A DNA stretch of 43,489 nucleotides, from contig NZ_JASJOC010000019.1 of NCBI RefSeq assembly GCF_030068615.1, forward strand, positions 1 through 43,489. Direction: 5' to 3'. The stretch comes from Halostagnicola sp. A-GB9-2. Its GTDB lineage: Archaea > Halobacteriota > Halobacteria > Halobacteriales > Natrialbaceae. Every line of letters begins with the position of its first letter. Position 1 is the stretch's first letter. A model generated the notes under the pieces. It did no database searches, had not been told where the DNA came from, and saw only the letters and a program-made list of their open reading frames with translations. Positions 24,209 through 32,926 of this stretch are shown in pieces. A program made the translations under genes and the position numbers.

Positions 24209-26674
24209 ATGGAGTACCACGAATCCGTCTCCAGGATGGAACGACTGCGACGGCTCCGTCCGGAAATGGGGACGGAAACGACCGCTGCGATGCTTTCGAA
24301 TCTGGGGGATCCACACGAGGACCTGGTCGCCGTTCAGATCGCCGGATCGAACGGCAAGGGGAGTACGGCTCGCGTTCTCGACCGAATCTTCCGAGCGGAA
24401 GGGCACACTGTCGGCTGTTACACCTCTCCCGACCTGAACGACCGGCGTGAGCGTATCACGGTCGGGGGCCGGAAGATCCCGAAACACGAGGTGGTGCGGT
24501 TCGTCGAGACCGTCTGGCCCTTCGTCGTCGACCGGGCCGTTGAGGGTGCGTCGCCGACGTTCTTCGAAGTGTTCACCGCCATGGCCTTCTGGCACTTCGA
24601 CCGCGAGGATGTCGACGTCGCCGTCCTCGAGGTCGGCATCGGCGGCCGCTACGACGCGACGAGCGTGGTCGATCCCGCGGCGGCCGCGGTCACGACCGTC
24701 AGCCTCGAGCACACCGACATCCTCGGCGACACGGTTGAAGAGATCGCTCGCGACAAGGCCCAGGTCGCGCCGGCGGACGCGCCGCTGGTGACCGGCGCAA
24801 CGGGCGCAGCGCTGGACGCGATCCGAGAGGAGACCGACGTCGTACGGGTCGGCCTCGACGCGAAATCCGATCGCGACGGAGACTCGACCGGTCGATCAGC
24901 CGAAACAATCGACGTGGTAGCAGAAGAGACTGGGATGGTTTTGCCGACGACGTCGTCGATCTCACTGGTCGGTCCCGACTGGGAGGTCCAGAGCCGAACG
25001 CCGCTACTCGGTCGCCACCAGGCGGTTAACGCGGGAATCGCCGCCACGCTCGCCAGACAGATCGCCGGAACGTCCGAGCGAGACATTGCGGCGGGGATCC
25101 GCAACGTCCGGTGGCCGGGCCGGTTTGAAGTGATGGACGACGAGCCACTCGCGATTCTCGACGGCGCGCACAACCCCGACGCGTGTGCGACAGTCGCGAC
25201 GCTTCTCGAACGGTTCGAGTACGACGACCTCCACCTCGTGTTCGGGGCATTACGTGACAAGGACTACCCGGAGATGTGTCGGATGCTCCCGGATCCCGAC
25301 CGGGTCTATCTCGCCGCGGCGGACGTCGACCGTGCCCTTGGAACGGACGTGCTCGCCGAGACGTTCGACCGCGAGACGGACGCCGAGACCGATCGATTCG
25401 GGTCGGTCCTCGTCGCCCTGGATCGGGCACTCCGGACGGCTGAGCCGTCGGACTGCGTGCTCGTGACCGGATCACTCTCCGTCGTCGGGGAAGCCCGCGA
25501 CTGGTGGACGCGGACGCTGCAATCGGTCCAGACGCCCACCCCAGAACGCGCTCGAGCAGTCATGCGGCGTGCGGACGTCCCCGCTTCGGAGCGCCGGGAC
25601 CGCGCGGATCGGTTTCCCCACCGAACGCTTCGGTTTCATGTCCGCCAGAAGGAGGCGTCCGAACTGTGCACACTGATGGAGTCACTAGGCGGCACCTGTG
25701 CGGTCGCCGGTATCGGTGCGACGGATCTGCACGTCGAAGTCGTGCTCGGTGGCACGCTCGCGCAGTTTACGGATCTCGTCGTCCGACTGCGCGGGCGGGC
25801 GGTCGGCGGCCGTCGGTTGGCCGAACAGCTGACCGACGCGCTCGGCATCGGGGCCGACGGCTCGAGCGGCGAGTACCCGTGGAACGAGGGGACGGCGGTG
25901 ATGGGGATCCTGAACGTGACGCCGGACAGCTTCCACGACAGTGACGAGTACGACGCGGTCGACGAGGCCGTCGCTCGCGCCGAGGAGATGGTCGCGGCGG
26001 GGGCGAACGTCGTCGACGTCGGCGGCGAATCGACCCGACCGGGAGCCGAGCCGACCTCCGCCGAGACGGAACGTGAGCGTACTCTTCCAGTTCTCGAGCG
26101 CCTCGGCGGGCTCGAGGCGATGGTCTCGATCGACACGCACAAACCGTCGGTCGCAGAGGCTGCGCTCGACGCGGGCGCAGACATGGTCAACGACGACACC
26201 GGGCTCGCGGACGCAGAGATGCGACACATCGTTGCCGAACGGGAGGTACCGGCCGTGCTCATGCACAGTCCCTCCGCCCCGGTCAACCCCGGTCGACAGC
26301 ACACCTACGACGATGTCGTCGACGACGTGCTCGAGCGGCTCACGGAGCGTGTGCTCCTCGCCGAGCGCGCGGGGATCGATCGCTCGCGACTCGTGCTCGA
26401 CCCTGGGCTCGGCTTCGGAACGACTGCCGCCGAGAGCTTCGAGTTGCTCGATCGGATCGCGGAGTTCCGTGCGCTGGGGACACCGCTGATGATCGGCCAC
26501 TCCCGCAACTCGATGTTCGAGCACGCGGCGCGTCGCGACGAGGATCGAGTCGTGCCGACCGCCGTCGCAACGGCGCTGGCGGCCGAGCGCGGCGTCGATC
26601 TCGTTCGTGTCCACGACATTGTTCCGAACGCCGCCGCGATCGCCACCGCCGAGCGGACTGTCGCCGACCGGTAG
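24209..26674 (+). CDS. folCP: FolC-FolP fusion: folylpolyglutamate/dihydrofolate synthase plus dihydropteroate synthase
   Basis: This protein of about 821 residues has two parts. The N-terminal half is FolC: P-loop AGSNGKGSTARVLDRIF, the substrate loop TSPDLNDRRERITVGG, VGIGGRYDATSVVDP and DGAHNPDA. A short linking region follows (about 440-555). The C-terminal DHPS has GILNVTPDSF, DVGGESTRPGAEP, SIDTHKPSVAEAAL and DPGLGFG. Such fusions are known in haloarchaea. Two lysines usual in DHPS are replaced: GFGK is GFGT (T738) and SRK is SRN (N767). The ATG at 24209 is preferred over GTG at 24194 because of the TATA box at 24177-24185. It makes the THF cofactor needed by neighbouring enzymes. Confidence 0.88.
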   Translation: MEYHESVSRMERLRRLRPEMGTETTAAMLSNLGDPHEDLVAVQIAGSNGKGSTARVLDRIFRAEGHTVGCYTSPDLNDRRERITVGGRKIPKHEVVRFVETVWPFVVDRAVEGASPTFFEVFTAMAFWHFDREDVDVAVLEVGIGGRYDATSVVDPAAAAVTTVSLEHTDILGDTVEEIARDKAQVAPADAPLVTGATGAALDAIREETDVVRVGLDAKSDRDGDSTGRSAETIDVVAEETGMVLPTTSSISLVGPDWEVQSRTPLLGRHQAVNAGIAATLARQIAGTSERDIAAGIRNVRWPGRFEVMDDEPLAILDGAHNPDACATVATLLERFEYDDLHLVFGALRDKDYPEMCRMLPDPDRVYLAAADVDRALGTDVLAETFDRETDAETDRFGSVLVALDRALRTAEPSDCVLVTGSLSVVGEARDWWTRTLQSVQTPTPERARAVMRRADVPASERRDRADRFPHRTLRFHVRQKEASELCTLMESLGGTCAVAGIGATDLHVEVVLGGTLAQFTDLVVRLRGRAVGGRRLAEQLTDALGIGADGSSGEYPWNEGTAVMGILNVTPDSFHDSDEYDAVDEAVARAEEMVAAGANVVDVGGESTRPGAEPTSAETERERTLPVLERLGGLEAMVSIDTHKPSVAEAALDAGADMVNDDTGLADAEMRHIVAEREVPAVLMHSPSAPVNPGRQHTYDDVVDDVLERLTERVLLAERAGIDRSRLVLDPGLGFGTTAAESFELLDRIAEFRALGTPLMIGHSRNSMFEHAARRDEDRVVPTAVATALAAERGVDLVRVHDIVPNAAAIATAERTVADR

Positions 26675-27063
26675 CTGTTACTGTGGATCGGCGTGGGACT
26701 CCGATCGTTCGGCGCTGTGGCTCCGACTGAAATTGGCCGTGCCGTTCGTCCTGGCCCGACCACAGAATCATCGGTCGAACGGCACAACCTCTAGAACGAG
26801 GGACACGTTGTGGATGTCTTGTGAGTCGCCTCGGACGCTGCTCGACTGGTGCTCGGGGCTGTTACGGGCCGGTTCGCAAACTGGCTGTCACCATCGATCG
26901 GCGTTCGAATCGCTCGTTGTATATGTTCGGTGTCAGGTTTGCGGACGCTTAATACCCTGTGAGGTAGTACCAAACGATCGAAGATGCTACTGTACGGTAC
27001 CAACTCGAGAGTAGGGATCGACTCGAGGAACGGACAGCTACGTGACGGAGGTATCGACCGACG
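26675..27063 (+). promoter_or_regulatory. Upstream region of the dimethylglycine dehydrogenase-like operon
   Basis: No gene is seen. Candidate TATA boxes lie near 26920 (TTGTATATG) and 26948 (CTTAATACC). GGTA-G-TACC (26963-26971) and GGTACC (26996-27001) follow. GGAGGT (27047-27052) is a full Shine-Dalgarno 11 bases before the ATG at 27064, so the operon probably has a long leader, unlike most genes here. Confidence 0.4.
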
Positions 27064-29598
27064 ATGAGCGACAGCGACTTCCCGTCGAGTGCGGACACAG
27101 TCATTATCGGGACGGGCATCGTCGGGAACAGTCTCACCTATCACCTCGCAGAACAGGGTCGGGACGATATCCTGTTGATGGACAAGGGGCCGCTCCCCGA
27201 TCCGGGTGGCTCGACCGGTCACGCGTCGAACTTCTTGATGCCGGTCGAGCACTCGAAGGAGATGACCCACCTCACTCGCCGGAGCATCGAACAGTACGAC
27301 GACATGGACACGTTCACGAACAGCGGCGGGATCGAGGTGGCCCGGACCGACGAGCGGATGGACGAACTCGAGCGACGCGTCCAGTCGGCCAAATCGTGGG
27401 GCGAAGCCGGGCGACTGCTCACCGTCGAGGAGATCGAAGAGATGGTGCCGTACGTCAATACGGACATCATCAAGGGCGGCTTCTACAGCGAGGGTGCCGG
27501 AACCTGCGATCCGCTCCGCGCTGGCGAGGTCATGCGGGCGCGGGCGGACGATGCGATGGAGGGCGGTCTGACGCTCTCGCCGAACACCGAGGTGATCGAT
27601 CTGCACGTCGAGAACGGAGCGATCCAGGCCGTCGAAACTGACCGCGGGACGGTCGAGGCCGGCGAGGTTGTGATCGCCGCGGGGCTGTGGAGCCCCAAGA
27701 TCGCCGAGATGGCCGGCGCCGAGATCCCCCTGACCCCAGCAGTCCACCAGATGGTCAGCGTCGGACCGATCTCGTTCTTCGAAGACTACGAGGGCGAGAT
27801 TTCCTTCCCCGTCGTGCGGGACATGGACACCCAGATGTACGAGCGCCAGCACGGTAACGACCTCGAGGTCGGCTCTTACCAGCACCGGCCGATCCTCTGG
27901 GACGTCGAGGACATCCCCTCGATCGACGAGGCGCCGCTGTCGCCGACACAGCCGCCGCTGACCGACGACGCGTTCGAGCAGTCGATGGCCGATGCGCTCG
28001 AGATCGTTCCGGAACTGCTCGACGATCCCGAGGCCGGAATCCGCCACGAGATCGACGGGTTGCTGTCGGTCACCCCGGACGGAATGCCGCTACTGGGTCC
28101 GATTCAGGACGTCGAGGGGCTGTGGTCGTGTGCCGCGGTCTGGATCAAGGAAGCGCCCGCGATCGGCGAGGCCGTCGCCCAGTGGATGACGCGGGGCTGG
28201 TCGGACATCGACCTCCACGGCTCGGACGTCAACCGGTTCTACGAGTACGGAACCTCCAGGAAATTTGTCGAGAACCGCGCCCACGAGGGGTTCCAGAAGA
28301 TCTACGGTATCGTTCACCCGGCCGAACAGTGGCAGAGTTCGCGACCGCTGCGGACCAGCCCGTTTTACGACCGGCAGGACGCCCTCGGCGCGCGGTTCTT
28401 CGAAGCCGCCGGCTGGGAACGGCCGCAGTGGTTCGAGTCCAACGAGGATCTCCTCGAGCGCTACGATGACGACCTCGAGGGGCTGAAACGACCCAACGAG
28501 TGGGACTCGCGGTGGTGGTCGCCGATCATCCTGGCCGAACATCTGCACATGCGGGACAACGTCGCCATGGTCGGGGACATGGGCTTTGGCAAGTTCGACT
28601 TCGTGGGTTCGGACGTCGTCGACTACATGGAACGGATGGCCGTCGGCCGGACCGACGTCGACGTCGGGAAGACGGTCTATACGCCGATTCTCGCCGAGAA
28701 CGGCGGCTTCGTCTCGGACCTGACGATCGCCCGGCTCGGTCCCGAACACTACCGGGTCATCACCGGCGGGGCGGCGGCTGGCGGCGACCGCGCATGGTTC
28801 GGGGATCACATCGGCACGGACGAGGACGTGACGCTGATCGACCGCTCCGAGTCGCTGTGCACGCTCGGCGTTTGGGGCCCCGACGCCCGTGCGGTCGTCG
28901 ATAGCGTGGTCGAGGAGGACGTATCCCACGAATCGTTCCCGCCGTACACCGCACAGGAACTCACCATCGGCGAGGTCGACTGCTGGGCGATGCGCCTCTC
29001 CTACGTCGGAGAACGGGGCTGGGAGATCTACACATCAATGGGCCAGGGCCAGCGCCTCTGGGATATCATCGCCGAGGCCGGCGAGGAGTACGATATCCGG
29101 CCCGTCGGCATGGGCGTTTACGGAACGACCGGCCGCATGGAGAAGGGGTACCGCCTCCACGGCCACGAGCTCGAACTCGAGTACACCCCGGCGGAGGCCG
29201 GACTTACGTTCCACGGCGTCAAGGACGCCAACTTCATCGGGAAGGAAGCCTACGCCGAGGCGCTCGAGGAAGACAACGCAGCCACGCTCTGTACCCTCTC
29301 GGTGGACGATCACACGTCGTCCGACGGCGAACGCCGGTTCATGCTCGGCAACGAGCCGGTACTGAACGAGGACGGCGACGTGATCGTCGACGAGGAGGGC
29401 CGGGAGTCCTACGTCACGAGCGCGGGAACCGGTCCGAGCGTCGGCAAACACCTGCTGATGGCGTACCTCCCGCCGGAGTACGCCGACGAGGGGCAGGGAC
29501 TGCACGTCGAGTACATGGGCGAGCAGTACCCCGTGACCGTCGACGTCGTCGGGAGCGAGCCGCTGTTCGATCCGGAGAACGAACGGATCCGCAGCTAG
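27064..29598 (+). CDS. Dimethylglycine/sarcosine dehydrogenase-like flavoprotein with GcvT domain
   Basis: This 844-residue two-part enzyme is a FAD-dependent amine dehydrogenase (DAO fold, residues 1 to about 390) joined through a linking domain to a GcvT domain (about 480-844). The dinucleotide motif is GTGIVG (16-21). H53 in GSTGHASN lies where eukaryotic dimethylglycine dehydrogenase attaches FAD covalently (WHAAG). In the GcvT half, D552 (GGFVSDLTIARL) matches the folate-site Asp of T-protein. Family enzymes demethylate dimethylglycine or sarcosine, trap formaldehyde as 5,10-methylene-THF and pass electrons to ETF, and etfB-etfA follow directly. It has a strong Shine-Dalgarno. The exact substrate is not decidable here. 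Confidence 0.85.
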   Translation: MSDSDFPSSADTVIIGTGIVGNSLTYHLAEQGRDDILLMDKGPLPDPGGSTGHASNFLMPVEHSKEMTHLTRRSIEQYDDMDTFTNSGGIEVARTDERMDELERRVQSAKSWGEAGRLLTVEEIEEMVPYVNTDIIKGGFYSEGAGTCDPLRAGEVMRARADDAMEGGLTLSPNTEVIDLHVENGAIQAVETDRGTVEAGEVVIAAGLWSPKIAEMAGAEIPLTPAVHQMVSVGPISFFEDYEGEISFPVVRDMDTQMYERQHGNDLEVGSYQHRPILWDVEDIPSIDEAPLSPTQPPLTDDAFEQSMADALEIVPELLDDPEAGIRHEIDGLLSVTPDGMPLLGPIQDVEGLWSCAAVWIKEAPAIGEAVAQWMTRGWSDIDLHGSDVNRFYEYGTSRKFVENRAHEGFQKIYGIVHPAEQWQSSRPLRTSPFYDRQDALGARFFEAAGWERPQWFESNEDLLERYDDDLEGLKRPNEWDSRWWSPIILAEHLHMRDNVAMVGDMGFGKFDFVGSDVVDYMERMAVGRTDVDVGKTVYTPILAENGGFVSDLTIARLGPEHYRVITGGAAAGGDRAWFGDHIGTDEDVTLIDRSESLCTLGVWGPDARAVVDSVVEEDVSHESFPPYTAQELTIGEVDCWAMRLSYVGERGWEIYTSMGQGQRLWDIIAEAGEEYDIRPVGMGVYGTTGRMEKGYRLHGHELELEYTPAEAGLTFHGVKDANFIGKEAYAEALEEDNAATLCTLSVDDHTSSDGERRFMLGNEPVLNEDGDVIVDEEGRESYVTSAGTGPSVGKHLLMAYLPPEYADEGQGLHVEYMGEQYPVTVDVVGSEPLFDPENERIRS

Positions 29599-29647
29599 CA
29601 CAGCACGCGAACCACACCGAGGCCGTCTGCGGCCTCCCATCCACACA

Positions 29648-30421
29648 ATGAACGTACTAGCCTGTATCAAACGGGTACCGAACACCGGTGCAAAGATCGT
29701 ACTAACGGACGACAACCAACGGATCGACACGAGTAATCTCGGGTTTACCATGAGCCCGCACGAGGAGTGTGCCGTCGAGGAAGCCATCCAGCAAGTCGAA
29801 ACCCATGGCGGTTCGACGCACGTCCTCACGCTCGGCCCGGAGGAAGCGACCGAACAGCTCCGGACGGGACTTGCCATGCGGGCCGACGAGGCGACGCTGC
29901 TCGAGACTGACGGCGAGGAGTGGGGCCCCCGGGAGACCGCGTCGGCCATCGCGACCGCCATTCGCGACCTGCCCGAGGACGACGCCGAGTTCGACCTGCT
30001 GCTGTTCGGGAACGAGTCGGCCGATATGGCCAACTACCAGGTCGGCGTCCGCGTCGCGACCGAACTCGATCTCCCCTGCGTGACGGGGATCAAATCACTC
30101 GAGGTCGAGGACGGCGTGGCGACCGCGAAACGCGAGATCGGCGGCGGCGAGGAAGTGTACGAGATCGACCTGCCAGCGGTCGTCTCGGTAAAAGAAGGGA
30201 TCAACGAGCCCCGATACGCCTCGATGCGCGCCAAGATGCAGGCGCGTCGCCAGGAGGTCGGCCGCCTCGAGCCCGATCGGACGGAGGCTCCGGGCACGTT
30301 CGAGAAAACCCGCCTGGAGGCTCCCGAAGCGGACGACTCCGACGCCATGGTTCTCGGCGAGGGGACCGATGCTGTCCCGGAGATCGTCGAACTACTCGAG
30401 TCGGAGATCGAAGTACTATGA
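29648..30421 (+). CDS. etfB: Electron transfer flavoprotein beta subunit
   Basis: This 257-residue soluble ETF beta chain begins MNVLACIKRVPNTGAKIVLT. The SPHEECAVEEAI region and the later NESADMANYQVGVRVATELD belong to the conserved AMP-binding beta fold. It takes electrons from acyl-CoA or amine dehydrogenases together with EtfA. It begins 49 bases after the dehydrogenase-like gene and overlaps etfA by four bases (ATGA at 30418-30421). The gene order makes the dimethylglycine/sarcosine dehydrogenase-like protein the probable electron donor. Confidence 0.92.
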   Translation: MNVLACIKRVPNTGAKIVLTDDNQRIDTSNLGFTMSPHEECAVEEAIQQVETHGGSTHVLTLGPEEATEQLRTGLAMRADEATLLETDGEEWGPRETASAIATAIRDLPEDDAEFDLLLFGNESADMANYQVGVRVATELDLPCVTGIKSLEVEDGVATAKREIGGGEEVYEIDLPAVVSVKEGINEPRYASMRAKMQARRQEVGRLEPDRTEAPGTFEKTRLEAPEADDSDAMVLGEGTDAVPEIVELLESEIEVL

Positions 30422-31389
30422 TCCTCGGATTCGTCGAACACGAAAGCGGCGTTCCCGAAGAGACCTCCCTCGAGATGCTTACCATGGCCCGCGAGCTCGC
30501 TACGGACGAAGAGGCGGTGCTTTGCGCCGTCGTCTTCGGTGACGAGGGGGCCGCCCTGAAAGACGAGCTCGGCCCGTACGGCATCGAAGAAATTCACCAC
30601 GTCACTCACGACCGCCTCGAGGGCTACGCACCGGAGGGGTGGGGTGAAAGCGTCGCCCAGCTCGTCTCTGATCTGGGCGCGAGCACGGTCGCGGCCGCCG
30701 GGACGGATCGTGGGCACGAAGTGCTGGCCCACGCCGGTGCCACGCTCGACGCCCCGATGGCCACCAACTGCGTCGACGTCACCGGGGCGGGAGAGAGCTA
30801 CGAGGTGCGCCGTGACCGCTGGGGCGGTAGCCTCGTCGAGCACGCCCGCCTCGAGGGTGAGACGAAGCTGGTGACCGCCGCCGAGCACGAATACCCGATC
30901 GAGGAGGCCGCGTCGACGACCGAGCCGACGGTCAACGAGTTCACGCCGTCGCTCGAGGACGCCCATCTCCGGGTCCGCGTCGAGCGAGTCGAGACGGCAG
31001 ACGAGGAGGGTATTCCCCTGGGCGAAGCCCGTGTCGTGGTCGGCGGTGGCCGCGGCGTCGGTGGCCCGGAGGACTACGACAAACTCGAGGAGTTGGCCGA
31101 TCTGCTCGGCGGAACGGTCGGTGCGTCGCGGGCCGCGATCAACGAGGGCTGGCGGCCCCACGACGATCAGATCGGGCTAACCGGCGCACAGATCAGTCCC
31201 GACATCTACATCGCCTGTGGGATCAGCGGCGCGGTCCAGCACATGGTCGGCTGCAAGGGTGCCGACAAGATCCTCGCGATCAACACCGACTCGGAGGCCG
31301 CCATCGTCCAGAAAGCCGACTACGCCGTGATCGGCGACCTTCACGAGGTCGTTCCGGAGTTGACCGATGCGATACGCGAGGTGACGTAA
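30418..31389 (+). CDS. etfA: Electron transfer flavoprotein alpha subunit
   Basis: This 323-residue ETF alpha chain has a variable N-terminal domain (to about 200) and a conserved C-terminal FAD domain: GGGRGVGGPEDYDKLEELAD, LGGTVGASRAAINEGW, TGAQISPDIYIACGISGAVQ, and INTDSEAAI. The ATG at 30418 overlaps the etfB stop (ATGA), a sign of translational coupling; longer upstream frames are shadows of etfB. It passes electrons onward to an ETF-quinone oxidoreductase, which is not in the window. Confidence 0.93.
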   Translation: MILGFVEHESGVPEETSLEMLTMARELATDEEAVLCAVVFGDEGAALKDELGPYGIEEIHHVTHDRLEGYAPEGWGESVAQLVSDLGASTVAAAGTDRGHEVLAHAGATLDAPMATNCVDVTGAGESYEVRRDRWGGSLVEHARLEGETKLVTAAEHEYPIEEAASTTEPTVNEFTPSLEDAHLRVRVERVETADEEGIPLGEARVVVGGGRGVGGPEDYDKLEELADLLGGTVGASRAAINEGWRPHDDQIGLTGAQISPDIYIACGISGAVQHMVGCKGADKILAINTDSEAAIVQKADYAVIGDLHEVVPELTDAIREVT

Positions 31390-31724
31390 CTGACGGCGCC
31401 GTCGCACTCGAATTCGATCACGAATACGGTTCGTTCGCTACGCTTCGCCAGTCGGTCCTCACCGAGCCGGCACCGAAAGAGAGCCCACGGACGAGTGGTG
31501 CCCTGGCTCCGACGAGTTGGCCGCGGCACAAGCTATCTCTGTATTGATATATTATGGTTTGACAATGAGTGATTTACAGACGTGTGTTTGTAATTACATC
31601 GAGTATATTTCAGTTACTCGGCAACCGACCGAACTGGCCGGAACGACGTTGACCCGAAACTCTCCATTGGCTCAGCCTGACAATTATGGGGCACTTCTTG
31701 CCGACGAATCCGACTCTCGACTCG
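31390..31724. other. Stretch without a convincing gene
   Basis: A GC-poor region begins at about 31540 with an AT-rich box (ATATATTATGG). A 59-codon frame from the ATG at 31565 (MSDLQTCVCNYIEY...) ends at 31744, but it lacks recognisable features and the box is only 17 bases before its start. Confidence 0.3.
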
Positions 31725-32090
31725 TCAACAATCACCATCAGTAGCCAGTTCGTCGACAGTCATTGATTCGTCGGGTGTGTGAAGGACTTCGAGCCCGCGG
31801 TCGTCTTGCTTTGTCAGTTCTTGGACGCGGTCCTGGATCGGCGTACTGACTCCGTATCGCTCCTCGAGTTCGGTCAAGGCTTCGTTCGCGGAGGTGACGG
31901 ACTGGTCGTCGCCGAGTCGATCGATCTCCGGCTCGAGCAGAACCGACTCGGATGGTCGTAGACAAGACGATCCAACGGAGAGGAGTCCCTCCGGTCGAAC
32001 TCGCCGACACCGGTCTCCGTTGAAGTGGTCTAATAGCGTCGCTGAACCTTCGTACGGAGGGTACACGAACTGGAACTTCTCCTCATTCAA
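31725..32090 (-). pseudogene. Hypothetical gene, probably frameshifted
   Basis: The minus-strand frame ends with EALTELEERYGVSTPIQDRV and continues LTKQDDRGLEVLHTPDESMT before its stop; this half has haloarchaeal codon use. The upstream half of the same frame is poor and has only a TTG start. In another frame GVGEFDRRDSSPLDRLVYDH then PSRF reads more naturally into LEPEIDRLGDDQSV, which suggests a frameshift near 31935. No family is recognised. It shares its upstream DNA with the ArsR-type gene at 32130. Confidence 0.3.
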
Positions 32091-32097
32091 CTAAAAG

Positions 32098-32138
32098 GTT
32101 AAATAATACCGCGGCATATATTCAACTGGATGGTTGAA
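32098..32138 (+). promoter_or_regulatory. arsR-type promoter with TTCAAC operator
   Basis: GTTAAATAAT (32098-32107) is a TATA box about 26 bases before the ATG at 32130. The perfect inverted repeat TTCAAC-N6-GTTGAA (32121-32126, 32133-32138) spans the start codon, and another TTCAAC lies at 32087-32092. ArsR-family proteins often bind such sites over their own promoters. Confidence 0.45.
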
Positions 32139-32468
32139 CGAGACCCGAACGACATCGATCTTGACGCGATCTTCGGAGCCCTGGCTCACCCGACTCGGCG
32201 GGAACTCATCGAGCAGTTAGCCAGCGGACCGGAACGCGTCGGCGACCTGGCCGAGCCACACGACATGTCCCTGGCAGCAGTCTCGAAGCACTTGCAGGTG
32301 CTCGAAGATGCGGATCTCATCGACGTCGAGAAGGACGGACGCGTACGTCAGTGTCACCTGGACGCCGCTCCGCTGAGCGACGCCTTCGGGTGGCTCACTC
32401 GATACCGCGTCTTCTGGGAGGATCGATTCGACGCACTCGAGGACCATCTGGAGGAAGCAAACCAATGA
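32130..32468 (+). CDS. ArsR-family HTH regulator
   Basis: This 112-residue winged-helix protein contains DAIFGALAHPTRRELIEQLA, then LAEPHDMSLAAVSKHLQVLE and an acidic C-terminus. The ALAHPTRR and AVSKHLQVLEDADL stretches are classic ArsR/SmtB. No metal-binding cysteines are present, so it is of the non-metal group usually found beside AHSA1/SRPBCC proteins. The stop overlaps the next start (ATGA at 32465-32468). It probably represses this operon through the inverted repeat at 32121-32138. Confidence 0.9.
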   Translation: MVERDPNDIDLDAIFGALAHPTRRELIEQLASGPERVGDLAEPHDMSLAAVSKHLQVLEDADLIDVEKDGRVRQCHLDAAPLSDAFGWLTRYRVFWEDRFDALEDHLEEANQ

Positions 32469-32926
32469 TAGACGACACGGCGAACACCGAAGCAGTATCC
32501 GAATCGCGCGCCGAGCACCTGACGATCAGACGGACCTTCGACGCCCCACGGGAACGCGTTTGGCGGGCGTTCACCGATCCGGACGAACTCGAGCAGTGGT
32601 TCGTACCGGAGGGCATGACGGCGGAGGTTCGCGCCAACGAACTCGAGTCTGGCGGCGAGATGGCCATCCGCTGGACGGATGGGGAGACGCACGTGGACAA
32701 CGAGGGGTACTACATCGACGTTGTCGAAGCCGAACGCCTCGTTTCGGGCGAGGAGACCGAGGCTGGCGAACTCCGTCTCACGTACGAGTTCCGCGACGTC
32801 GGCGGCGGCACCGAGGTCGTGATCACCCAGGAGTTCCCCGGTCCGGTTCCCGACGGTGCCAAAGCGGGCTGGACGGGCATGCTCGCTCAACTGGCGGAGG
32901 TACTCGAGGAGGGATCGAACCGATGA
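32465..32926 (+). CDS. SRPBCC/AHSA1 domain protein 1
   Basis: This 153-residue START-like protein begins with polar residues, then LTIRRTFDAPRERVWRAFTD (strand and first helix), LEQWFVPEGMTAEVRANELE, and GGGTEVVITQEFPGP late. The fold holds a hydrophobic ligand cavity; functions vary and are mostly unknown for ArsR-linked members. The start at 32465 overlaps the arsR stop, and the stop overlaps the next gene at 32923. It is the first of three related genes in the operon. Confidence 0.85.
   Translation: MIDDTANTEAVSESRAEHLTIRRTFDAPRERVWRAFTDPDELEQWFVPEGMTAEVRANELESGGEMAIRWTDGETHVDNEGYYIDVVEAERLVSGEETEAGELRLTYEFRDVGGGTEVVITQEFPGPVPDGAKAGWTGMLAQLAEVLEEGSNR

Noticed and set aside
26791-28047. 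A 418-codon minus-strand frame opposite the dehydrogenase-like gene
   Set aside because: It is a shadow of the FAD domain coding strand, with no motif of its own.
31565-31744. A 59-codon frame MSDLQTCVCNYIEY...
   Set aside because: Its GC-poor codon use is unlike the neighbours, the promoter spacing is wrong, and there is no domain.
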